64,000 bases of DNA, from assembly GCA_027924585.1 (NCBI GenBank), contig BSBM01000637.1:1488001-1552000 (forward strand). The letters run 5' to 3'. Source of the stretch: Larix kaempferi. Its lineage: Eukaryota; Streptophyta; Pinopsida; Pinales; Pinaceae. Both the position numbers and the translations under genes were made by a program. Below the pieces are notes generated by a model. That model saw only the letters and a program-made list of their open reading frames with translations, had not been told where the DNA came from and searched no databases. This document shows positions 55,295 to 64,000 of this stretch, one piece after another; positions within the stretch are counted from its first letter, which is position 1, and each line of letters begins with the position of its first letter.

Positions 55295-56150
55295 TTCTTG
55301 GTCGAGTCAAAGGATTTTATTCATGGAAATGTGGATTGGTTCAAGAACCTGATACCAACCTTGGATTCCTTTGAGGAAGGTGACATGGCCAACATATCAC
55401 CCACTATCCAAGTAGATATATCTGTGAAAGACAGTGTCTTTGAGAACATCAAGTGGGGCACATCTTGCACTCCCAAAGAATTCGCTTCCTACAAGAAGCT
55501 CTTTCAAGAGTTTCGCAACGTTTTTGCTTGGTCCTACAATGAGATGCCCGGCCTTGATCCTGCCATCATTGAACACCACATTGACACTTGTCCCGAAATC
55601 ACACCCGTCCGCCAAAAGCAACAACTGATCGACCCATCCAAAATGATAATGGTTAAGGACAAAACTGAAAAGTTGTGCCAAGTTGGCTTCATCTACCCCA
55701 TTGCATATACCACGTGGGTGTCCAACCCTGTTCCCGTCAACAAAAAATAAGGCACCATTAGTGTATGCACTAACTTTTGAGATTTTAATCTATCATGCAC
55801 CAAAGATAACTTCCTTATGCCCTTTATTGATCAACTTATCGATGCATGCACAGTCCATGAGGTTCTTTACTTTATGGAAGGTTTCTCAGGCTACATTCAG
55901 ATTCAAATAGGCAAAGAGGATCAGTACAAGACCGCGTTCACCACCTCGTGGGGCACCTTCTCCTATCGCGTCATGCCGTTTGGTCTTATAAATGTTGGAG
56001 TCACTTTCCAGTGGGCCATGACCTTCTATTTTCATGACTTGGTTCACATTATCCTTATCTACTTGGATGATCTCACTACTTGATCCAAGAAACGATTTGA
56101 CCACCTTGAAGACATCTGGGAAGTCTTCCTACGATGTTGCTAATACAACA
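55295..56150 (+). pseudogene. Gypsy reverse transcriptase
   Basis: VESKDFIHGNVDWFKNLIPT, FEEGDMANISPTIQVDISVK, FRNVFAWSYNEMPGLDPAII, the primer-grip side QVGFIYPIAYTTWVSNPVPV, a TAA, then CTKDNFLMPFIDQLIDACT, LYFMEGFSGYIQIQIGKEDQ (first catalytic Asp replaced by Glu), RVMPFGLINVGVTFQWAMTF, and IILIYLDDLTT with the YLDD active site intact. Stops at 55748, near 55780, 56081 and about 56142. Confidence 0.9.
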
Positions 56151-56929
56151 TCCGCTTGAACCATATCAAGTGTTTGTCTTGTGTTCCTGACGATTGGTTA
56201 TTGGGATTCTTCGTTTCCCAAAAAGGTATCATTATTGATCCTTTGAAGGTCCAAGCCATTCTTGAACTTCCATCCCCTCGTACCATGCGCCAATTGGAAA
56301 TCCTTCAAGGCAAGGCCAATTTTCTCCACCTCTTTGTCCTGGATTATGCTACAGAATTCTACGGTTTCTTACGCTTGCTTTGGAAAAATGCCCCCTTTGT
56401 TTGGGATGAACATGAACAAGCGAATTTTGATGCGTTGAAACAAACCTTGACTTCTGCTCCCCTAATTTCACCACCTGATTTCTCGAAGTATTTTATCCTT
56501 TATGTTTCGGCATCTGAGCATGCCATTTCAGGAGTTTTAGTCTAGGAAGATAGTTCTCATCAAGATCACGTCATATACTACGTGAGTTATACATTGTACG
56601 ACCCACCACTACGCTATCCCCATGAGGATAAAATGGACCTTGCCATCGTATTCTCGGTTCATAAATTATTCCATTACATTCTTATGAGCTGAACTACAGT
56701 AGTGGCATACTCTGACCCGATGGTATATCTCTTAAGTCGTCGCCTCATTCAAGTCCAAGTGGCCAAGTGGATTATCATCTTTCAAGAGTACGACCTCGAA
56801 TTCGTCACCCCCAAAAGCACCAAGGCACTCACTTTGGCACAACTTATGACTGACCTACCCTCTTTTTCGGTGTCACCTCCGATCATGATTAATCTTCCAG
56901 TCGAACACTTGTTTACCATTTCATTATAA
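56151..56929 (+). pseudogene. Gypsy RT thumb and RNase H
   Basis: LGFFVSQKGIIIDPLKVQAI and QGKANFLHLFVLDYATEFYG are the RT connection. APLISPPDFSKYFILYVSAS leads RNase H (EHAISGVLV; catalytic Asp replaced, as family FxSASxxA variants show). VIYYVSYTLYDPPLRYPHED carries the Glu-region replacement, and AKWIIIFQEYDLEFVTPKST completes it. Stops at 56545 and 56690. Confidence 0.8.
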
Positions 56930-56941
56930 ACATTTCGTTAG

Positions 56942-58123
56942 ATGACTCGTGGTAGAGAGACATCCTGGTGTATCTACGCACACATAAAATTTGATCTCAC
57001 CTCAGTCACGATGATTGACGTCACATCCGCCATCAAGCTTCTCGATACTTCCTTATCGGCGATGTCCTTTATTGACATGGCATCGAAACCATTTTATGTT
57101 GACGCCTCACATAGTGGAGCCTATAGGGACCATTTTTCTAGAATTACCATTGCCCAAAAGGTTATACGTACTAGTTATTTCTAGCCAACCCTTTTTACTG
57201 ATTGCATCATGAAAATCAAACAATGCTGCAACTGCGAACTCTTCACCCCCAAAGCAAGGACCCCTCCTACACCGCTCCATCTGGTTATCACTGTTGGCCT
57301 TTTTTTCAAATGGGCCATCGAATTCATGGAGTGTAATCCATCCTCTTCCAATGGCCACAATACATCATTGTGGCCTTCGACTACTTCATCAAGTGGGTCG
57401 AGGCTATTCCCACGTTTAATTTCCATGTCGAGACTGCGGCAGGTTTTTTCTTTAATTACGTCATTACACGTTTCAGGGTCCCCAAGCAACTTGTATCAGA
57501 CTATGACAAGCATTTCGAAGACACCGTCTGGAAATAATTGTTCACCCTTTTGAAATTCGAACATCAGTATGCCTCCTCCTATTACCCTTAGGGAAACGAC
57601 CAAGTTGAGGCTATCAACAAGATTCTTAAAACTATGCTTTAACGTACAATGTAAAAGCATAAGTCTAATTGGAATCACATGCTCTTTCCAGCACTATGGG
57701 CCTACCGCACATCTACCAAGATCGCAACGGTTTTTACCCCATTTCACTTGGTACACAGCGTGAAGTTTTCCCTCCCCATTGAGTGTCAGATTGCAACCTT
57801 GCACATTGCTGTCGAAATCCCAAATATTCCCCTCCTTGATTAATGCTTACTCTTGTTGGAACAGGTGGAATAATATCATTGGACGGCTCTACAGATGATC
57901 GATACTGCCAAACATCGATCTAAAACTCATTATGACACTCACATCCATGCTCGCACCTTCAAAGAAGGATACCTTGTGCTCGTTTATGATTAATACCATG
58001 ACAAGCATGGCAAAGGCTAGTTTGAATCCCTATGGCAAGGCCCATATGTCATCAAAACCTACTTCGGTAAGGTGTCATATGTCCTCTCCTATTCTGAAGG
58101 ACAACTCTTGAAAAATCATCATA
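56942..58123 (+). pseudogene. Gypsy integrase, badly decayed
   Basis: After a linker, IMKIKQCCNCELFTPKARTP is the Cys part of the zinc-binding domain. LHLVITVGLFFKWAIEFMEC starts the core. In other frames come IVAFDYFIKWVEAIPTF-like coding near 57365-57410, VPKQLVSDYDKHFEDTVWK near 57480 and NDQVEAINKILKTML near 57595, the three catalytic regions. The C-terminal SYVLSYSEGQLL-type segment ends near 58120. Many frameshifts. Confidence 0.75.
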
Positions 58124-58199
58124 ATGGGTTGTACCTCAAGAGATTCTACCCCTAACCCCACCGGACACATCATTCGAGTTGTAGAGATTCTACCCCTAA

Positions 58200-58660
58200 C
58201 CCCTATGGTTTGCTTCCATGATTGGTACCAGATGGATCCCGCTCCCCCGATTTATGTCGGTTTTTCCGACTACGCAAGTAGATGGTCTCCTAACCTCACC
58301 TCGGCAGCTTGGGTGTTATATTCACCCTCACATGAGTTGATCCACCTTGACGACGTGTGTATTGGAGCTACCACCAATAACCAGGTTGAGTACAATGTCG
58401 TGACCGGTCTCTTGATCGCTGCCCTCCATATGGGCATTAGTCACCTTCGTGTGTTTTTACACTCTCAACTCCTTGTTTCCCAACTGAACAACCATTACCA
58501 GGTACGTGATCCCCGCCTTTCTAGAAAGTACCTACGCACTAAACAATTGATCAAGAATTTTGAATTCATTACATTCAAACATGTCCCATGGAATCAAAAT
58601 AGTGTTGCATACCAGATGGACAATGACATTCTAGAATGGCATATCAATCAGCGCATATAG
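58200..58660 (+). pseudogene. Extra RNase H domain after integrase
   Basis: Open to TAG 58658. PPIYVGFSDYASRWSPNLTS replaces the usual Y-V-D-G-S start; AAWVLYSPSHELIHLDDVCI, GATTNNQVEYNVVTGLLIAA (Glu region intact), LRVFLHSQLLVSQLNNHYQV (catalytic Asp of D-S-Q-L is His), KHVPWNQNSVAYQMDNDILE (A-D of V-A-D-x-L-A is A-Y). The fold is clear but three of the four acidic positions are lost. It belongs to the RVT_3/archaeal-type RNase H known from Tat elements, here placed C-terminal to integrase. Inactive. Confidence 0.85.
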
Positions 58661-58940
58661 GAATCAAATCATCAACATGCATCATCATGTCATTTTGCAT
58701 TCGCATGTACATATATATCATATAGGCATCATCATTAAAAAACAAGCTCATCAACATCAAAAAATACATAAAAAGTGCATCCACATGCATATATATATTA
58801 TATATATATGTCATAATGTCTACATCATCGCATATGCATGTCTGCATAGAGGAGCCCCAACAACGTCCTCATCATAAATAAAAGGCGAGTACAAAAAAAT
58901 TCCCCATGCCCATAACATTGGGGGAAAATCCATAAGATTC
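58661..58940. other. AT-rich spacer with CAT/TATA repeats
   Basis: Low-complexity sequence with repeated ATCATCA and ATATATATTATATATATATG tracts. Nothing else recognised; no 3' LTR of the preceding gypsy element. Confidence 0.5.
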
Positions 58941-59661
58941 CTACTCGTTTTCCGAGTCGTCTACCTCATAGTCATCATCCTCCTCATCAGTGTCCTCGTT
59001 AGTGTCCTCCTCCTCCTCATCCAGGGGTGCATCACCCTGGGCCATGACTGTGACAATCTCAGCTACCACCGCAATCTGCCGCATAATTGGTCTCCACTCT
59101 ATATATCCTAGTAGCATATGGCGATAAGGTCCTCATCCAGATAATGCCAGTCATCATCCACAACCCCATCTAGCAGCTGATCAATCCCCACTCGCAACGA
59201 GTCCAAATTTTTTGAAGCACTCCACTGACGTTGATGTCTACGACTGGGAAGGTCGATACCCTCTACTCTTCCCCTGTGTCTTCGATAACCTGCTGGAGGT
59301 ACTGGTCCCACATCTGCACATACACGATCAAGTGATCAATACCATCCCTATATCAAATAATATAGCTATCATATGAAATATGAAACATGGTATTGTAAAT
59401 TTCAATATATACATACCATAAGGTCCCCAGGCCTTCTCGAGAGGATGTTTGCATCTCTGCATCTCCCCTAATGTCCATGCCTACATAGGGGTAGTCCTCG
59501 ATGACTACCGGTAACTGCTTCCATTTAGTAAATAGATCCTGAGTGAAGAACCTCCCCACCAGACCATCACCCCCATGGGTCATAATCTCACCCCACCATC
59601 GCATCCTCGGCTCGGTGGGCCCATCGTCACACACTACAACATGGGGTCACAACGTCGGTAC
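58941..59661 (-). pseudogene. Unknown protein fragment with acidic C-terminus
   Basis: Minus-strand coding-like sequence in two blocks. Block 1 (59661-59417) follows a good acceptor (TTCTTCTTCCAGCAG) and reads GPTEPRMRWWGEIMTHGGDG, FFTQDLFTKWKQLPVVIEDY, YVGMDIRGDAEMQTSSREGL, ending at a GTATGT donor; one TGA lies near its start. Block 2 (59313-58941) follows GTATGTGCAG and reads GRVEGIDLPSRRHQRQWSAS, DQLLDGVVDDDWHYLDEDL, then after a frameshift YIEWRPIMRQIAVVAEIVTV and a strongly acidic tail EEEEDTNEDTDEEDDDYEVD ending in TAG. I do not recognise the family. It sits against a CACTA-like terminus and may be transposon-borne. Confidence 0.45.
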
Positions 59662-59760
59662 CTGCTGGAAGAAGAAGAAGCACACAAATGAGTGGAAACG
59701 TAAATCCCCTCCCTATGGCTCACATTGTTTATCTCTCTCCGAACAACCATCAGATACAAC

Positions 59761-60165
59761 CACTAGTACAAAATGAGAGATAAGTGACCAAAACATAACC
59801 AAAATCCACATATAAATGACCACTTTTGATTTGGCAATCATTGGTGGCTAATTTCCAGTCTCTTATCACACGACCAAAAATGTGGTCATATTTAGTTTGG
59901 TCATTTATATGTTCTCTTGTGGTCATTAATTTGGTCATTAATTTTCATGATTAATGACCAAATATATGACCAAATTAGTGACAAAAAATATGGCCAAATT
60001 AATGACCACAGACAAGCTATAATTGACCAAACTAAAAGCGACCACATTTTTGGTCACGTGATAAGAGACCGGAAATTAGCCACCAAAAATGTCATTTGAT
60101 CGTTTATATGCGAATTTTGGTCATTTTTTTGGTCGCTTATTTCTCATTTTTTGGTCACTAATTTA
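59761..60165. repeat. Fold-back inverted repeat with CACTA-like end
   Basis: Two arms of about 200 bp, centred near 59960, are reverse complements with scattered differences: AAATGAGAGATAAGTGACC at the left pairs with GGTCGCTTATTTCTCATTT at the right, and GGTGGCTAATTTCC pairs with GGAAATTAGCCACC. The left edge is CACTAGTACAAAA, the form of plant CACTA terminal repeats. The right edge ends in TTGGTCACTA rather than TAGTG. No coding sequence. Possibly a MITE derived from a CACTA element. Confidence 0.75.
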
Positions 60166-60214
60166 GTCTTTTTTAGCCATTTTATATGCAAATATTCACT
60201 GATTTATGTAAATA

Positions 60215-60283
60215 GGGTCTCAAGGAATTGAACCACCAATATCCTTCTTGTAAGGCAGGCGCTCTTCCATTGAGCTAGTACCC
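60215..60283 (-). tRNA. Decayed tRNA-Val(UAC)-like sequence
   Basis: Minus strand, 69 nt: GGGTACTAGCTCAATGG (acceptor and D arm with AGCTC...GAGC), anticodon arm CCTGC-CTTACAA-GAAGG with one mismatch, and T arm GGTGGTTCAATTCC. The 7-nt loop gives anticodon UAC. Acceptor bases GGGT pair with ACCC, but the inner three pairs are lost. The AGCTCAATGG and CTTACAA elements resemble bacterial or organellar Val tRNAs more than nuclear ones, so it may be an organelle-derived fragment or a tRNA-related SINE head. Confidence 0.5.
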
Positions 60284-62939
60284 TTGAAGTCCTATAATGT
60301 ATTAAGAACCACGACTTAGATTTCTAGAAGCATTGCAATTGAATATTGCCTCCAAATCTGAATTTTATCTTAAATGTGATTTGAATAGTCTATAATATTT
60401 TATCAACCACATATTTAACAAGCTTTAACACCAAGGCTCACATTTATTGACCCACTTTAGTTGCATTAGTATTAGAACCAGACATAATGATTCTTCAACA
60501 ACCAAATATTTTATTACAATTCAATCCATCACACTACTTAAACACACTTCTATCATCAACCTAAAATGTGCCTCTTGCTATCATAAATCACTGGAAATAC
60601 TAATGAGTTCTCAATAATGTGCAAGAACTTCTTTAATTTCATATCTCACTGCCAAAAAAAAGACACAATTATAAGTTAGCACTAAATTAGAAAGCAACAC
60701 GCTGTACAATATCCAATATTAACTGAGATATTCCCTCTATTTACTAATGTAGACTAGTAAACTTATGTTTGAGTATCATTATGCCCTGTTACCATATGTA
60801 CCCTATTATCATTCGTGCTGTGCAAAACAGTTTTGGCCATCTAATATTACTATTTTCATATGCTAAGCTCACCCAAAAATAACAATATAAATTGGAAAGA
60901 AGGTTATATAAAATAAATAAAACCAATCTATCACTTGTATTAAACTAGTAATAACCATATGTACCTTGTAGTATTCCATAAGCTCGTCAACTCTGTACTC
61001 CTTCACCTGCAGAATAGTGGTAGAAATAGGAATATAATAATGTGTACTTGAAATTAGTAGAAAATACATACTTGAGTGCAAACTGCTAAGATCCATACAA
61101 CTTTTACTCCAAATTTACCTTAGGAAACGGAAAAAACAGTAACACAATATGTAGAAGGACATGGAAAAAACTGAGAAATTCAGCCACGACAGAAATTAAT
61201 TGGGAAAATTGTCTTCTTTTATCTCGTATTTTCCCTATAATTTTTTTCTCTCTTTTGAACACTTAGATCATGCTAACAAATTTATCAGATCAATGAAAGG
61301 AGAAAGAGAAAATTGAACCTGTTTCAATGGAACAAACTTGATTTGAGAAGTTGCGAGTGCCTGCAAAGAACAAGGATACATGAAAATAAAAATATATGAA
61401 TGTCATCCAAGGAAAAAATGTTCATTGCAGCCTTCTTGTTTCATTATGTGCAATCTTTTCTAATCCAATGAAAATATTAAAAATTGCAACAACAAAATCA
61501 TGAACAATCATAACTATTACAAGCATTCACCAACCCTGTTCAAGTATAACTTTCACAATAGTATAGAATGGCATGGAAAGTATTATCATGACTCCCATGG
61601 CTTGGGAAATGGAGACACTTCCCATGTCAAAGTCCATGGGTGAATGCAATATGTGTCATTTTTATTTATAACAAGAATGTGTATATTTCCATATCATAAA
61701 GAATTGTAGCCAGACTAGTCAGTGATGTAATATGAAATGACTATTATATCTAAGCTTAAAAATTAGATTTTTTCAAGCAAAGAGATTCCAAAAAGAGACA
61801 GGTATCCTTTCTAGAGGATATCATAGGATCGCTATAAGTATACAATCGAACTAATAAAAACATCTAGAATAAGAACAGTCTTGCAAACACAATACTAGAG
61901 TTTAATGAAAAGAGTGTTTTTTCTATGAATCTTCCAACCTGGAATTCACATGCTAAAGTCCTTTATGTTCTAGGTCCATGGCTACAAAATGTTGATGTAT
62001 AGTTTTCAACTTTCCTCCTCTTATAACTTACAAAGTGTAGAGCCCAAAGAAATTATGATATTAGATGCAATTGATTGAGAACCCTTGTTGTGATTGCATT
62101 CCATATTATGAAGCATAGAACACTATGCTTCCAGCACTTGAATTTGTCGACAAATATCGTAGAAACATAAAGCTGATTTTACATGGAAGATAGAAAATAT
62201 ACTTTAAATAAAAAAGTACTTTCGAGTACCAAAGAGGGTGGCAGTTCATGGTACTCAAAGTAATATATAAAAATATGACAAATACCAAAGGGGTATAGAG
62301 GTATTTAGCATCCAATCAAAAGACAAAATATGTGTTGGGAATTAACAAATGAAACCAGTAGTTGTAAATAATTCACGGGACCATAGGAAAAATATCCCCT
62401 ACACTTAGAGTATGAATTAGTGTTCATCAACAAATGAAGGACAATAATACATATCATGAATCTCATTTGAATGTTTTCAGAAGTCAACACGTAATATGAT
62501 GGTTAAAAGAAGATTATATGGAAATTGGTTACAAATAAAAAAATGGACCCATTGATTAGCTTTATAATGATTTATATTAGTCAATGAAATATGTCTAAAT
62601 GCCACATATAATTATTGCCAAAGGGGTATTAGGAACCGAATGTGACAAAAAAAACTACTGAAGTCTAAAATCTACATCTGTATTGTCCTGGAATTTTTTT
62701 TGACATTTGCATTTTTAGTTTTATTCAAGTCAATGGTGTCCTAAACATGAGCAACAACTTCAATTCCATGACATTCATACACAATGTTTTCCCCGACATC
62801 ACAACAACTGTACTGGCTGACAATAAAGCTTCATTCATCATACGTCAAAACTTACCACTATTTTCTGCTTCTCAGAAGTAAATGTAAAGAGAAGGAAAGA
62901 TACAAGAATTAACTAAATATCTTAGAAACTTGTAACAAC
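60284..62939. other. AT-rich sequence, probably intron or intergenic
   Basis: About 2.7 kb of AT-rich DNA without a long frame. Two 42-bp exon-like segments on the minus strand have perfect AG/GT borders: 61319-61360 (ALATSQIKFVPLKQ) and 60965-61006 (VKEYRVDELMEYYK), both phase 0. They do not match what should follow in the UPF0183 family, and I do not assign them. Confidence 0.4.
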
Positions 62940-63834
62940 CTGAGGTGAAGATCCAAAAGGAAGATGTTGACCCCCAACACTAAACCAAAGTTCATCATAC
63001 AACTGTAAAAAACAATTTATTGCAACAATTTAAAAAATGATCATTAAATTTATAGCATGTAACAAGAAAAACCTTACACATCATTTCTCTTTAGACCCAG
63101 AATATTGGGACCAATAGATATTGATTTGGTTTGCTCAGAAAGGTGCTCAAGAGTAGAGAGAAACATATGATGACTAAATATTCCTACAATTGCAATGTAT
63201 CACAAAGCACATAAAGCATATGTAGCCAGCAATGTAATGCATAACATATCCACAAAATCAATACTGTCTCGGAGGAACAAACCTTTGCATGTACTTCCTT
63301 CATATATAGACTTCTGACAGGCAATGGAGGAAGAATGGTGTTATTAAATTAAGCTCCAACACCAACACTACCACTAGATCTATCGTATATAAAAATATGG
63401 GAGATGACTAGTGTTGTCCCATCAAGAAACTCTAAAGGTAACTCCGCTGCTTACAAGCATAAAAGGAAGTTAGAGAAACAACATATCTAGAAATTTTCAA
63501 ATCTAAAACACAGATGTTCTATTAAACTAGCAGTGGTATTCAACAATAATAAATGAACTCGACTTATCACCTTGTCAGTCCACATAATACTTGAACTTAG
63601 AGGGGATTGGAAATGCAAATGACAAGCCCTGATAACAAAGCATAATGTCATCTTTGATGTTTATTTCCACTAACCTAAAAACTAAAGCAATCTGATAACC
63701 AAGGCACAACATACAATGTCACAACTTACTGGATAGAAAAGTGTATAGATTCCCCTGTCTACATCATAACTTCTAGCATAAGTTGGTCCACATCCACCAT
63801 ATTCAATTGCAAATGTAGCAGGATTAACAGGGAC
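62940..63834 (-). pseudogene. UPF0183/PHAF1-family pseudogene, four exons
   Basis: Exons on the minus strand: 63834-63730 (VPVNPATFAIEYGGCGPTYA, RSYDVDRGIYTLFYP), 63628-63571 (GLSFAFPIPSKF then a TGA), 63446-63283 (ELPLEFLDGTTLVISHIFIY, GVGA, TAA, NNTILPPLPVRSLYMKEVHA) and 63002-62940 (LYDELWFSVGGQHLPFGSSP). All borders have AG acceptors and GT donors, and the phases (0, 1, 0) fit together exactly. The order GPT-FYPGLSF-ELPLEF-DGTT-GVG-PPLP-SLYM-EVH-LWF-VGGQH-PFG is that of the plant UPF0183 family, related to animal phagosome assembly factor 1. Two in-frame stops show decay. Introns are kept, so it is not retrocopied. Later exons were not found; earlier ones lie beyond 64000. Confidence 0.8.
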
Positions 63835-64000
63835 CTTGCAAACACGGGCAATAGATTTAATGAAAAATAGTAAATACAAAATCTTGTTGGATAGATTGAA
63901 TAAGAGAATTAAATTGCATACGAGAGAATAAGGAAAAAGTTTCATATCCAATGACAGATTTTCCATAGTGCATTTGAAGTCTTTGCACATAAAAGACATC
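63835..64000. other. Upstream intron of the UPF0183 pseudogene
   Basis: AT-rich sequence ending at the acceptor TGTTTGCAAG before exon 63834. No exon recognised before the window ends. Confidence 0.5.

Larger units (their letters stand above)
51971..58660 (+). mobile_element. Decayed Ty3/gypsy fragment with RNase H after integrase
   Basis: Gypsy debris interrupted by a solo LTR. Order: gag C-terminus with two knuckle-like motifs (52150-52285 and 54806-54990), a pre-RT spacer, RT (55298-56120), RNase H (56400-56930), integrase (56940-58120), then an extra RNase H (58200-58660). Protease is missing. No LTR is found at either end, and the 3' sequence simply passes into AT-rich DNA. Similar in knuckle type to the fragment at 1-2840. 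Old: stops and frameshifts in all domains. Confidence 0.82.

Noticed and set aside
1-58660. Level-0 fragments at 1-2840 and 51971-58660 as one simple element split by insertion
   Set aside because: The left half has knuckle plus protease and the right half has another knuckle without protease, and flanks CTCAT/CCCGT are not identical. Continuity is possible but not shown, so they are listed separately.
58941-59661. CACTA transposase (TNP2-like)
   Set aside because: Only the neighbouring terminus suggests it; no TNP2 motifs were recognised in the frame.
63070-63165. Possible exon GIFSHHMFLSTLEHLSEQTK... on the minus strand between UPF0183 exons
   Set aside because: Borders look acceptable, but in the family the exon ending KEVHAK joins directly to LYDELWF; this segment would insert unrelated sequence.

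Overview
This window is plant nuclear DNA and is almost entirely retrotransposon. I see no intact host gene. Plant LTR-retrotransposon lineages (Ty1/copia with an initiator-Met primer site, a Ty3/gypsy chromovirus, Tat-like gypsy elements with a second RNase H), a spliceosomal-intron pseudogene, tRNA debris and a CACTA-like terminus all fit a seed plant with a large, gene-poor genome. A gymnosperm is my best guess, but nothing here proves it.

Layout. Positions 1-58660 form a nest of insertions that can be unstacked from LTR ends and target-site duplications (TSDs). Level 0 is old Ty3/gypsy debris at 1-2840 (gag and protease) and 51971-58660 (gag zinc knuckles, RT, RNase H, integrase and a second RNase H after the integrase). 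Level 1 is a Tat-like gypsy element spanning 2841-51970, with its coding part at 42401-49837. Level 2 is a minus-strand gag/protease element (2851-38339) apparently inserted ten bases into the level-1 5' LTR, plus two solo LTRs (39572-41198, 43445-45066). A third solo LTR (52286-54800) lies in the level-0 debris. Level 3 is three elements inside the level-2 element: a non-coding LTR element (3656-9755, minus), copia 1 (11064-18190, minus) and copia 2 (19359-32332, plus). Level 4 is a chromovirus (25705-31820, plus) inside the 3' LTR of copia 2. Exact 5-bp TSDs were found for copia 1 (CTCCT), copia 2 (CAGGG), the chromovirus (GATGT) and the three solo LTRs (TAGTC, ATGAA, ACGCT). The non-coding element has 4 bp (GTGC). 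The two outermost junctions have only decayed, near-matching flanks.

All the elements look dead or dependent on others. Stop codons are mostly of the CAG/CAA/TGG to stop type, and at least one RT active site is altered. The most unusual content is: (i) the Tat-like element with an extra RNase H between protease and RT; (ii) the level-2 element, which keeps gag, protease and a stub of RT but then carries a long reading frame of unknown function ending in coiled coil, recoverable only by reading across three later insertions; (iii) the level-0 element with an extra RNase H after integrase.

From 58661 to 64000 the window leaves the nest. It holds a broken unknown reading frame with an acidic tail (58941-59661), a 405-bp fold-back repeat with a CACTA-like end (59761-60165), a decayed tRNA-Val-like gene (60215-60283), and four exons of an unprocessed UPF0183/PHAF1-family pseudogene on the minus strand (62940-63834) that probably continues past the window edge.
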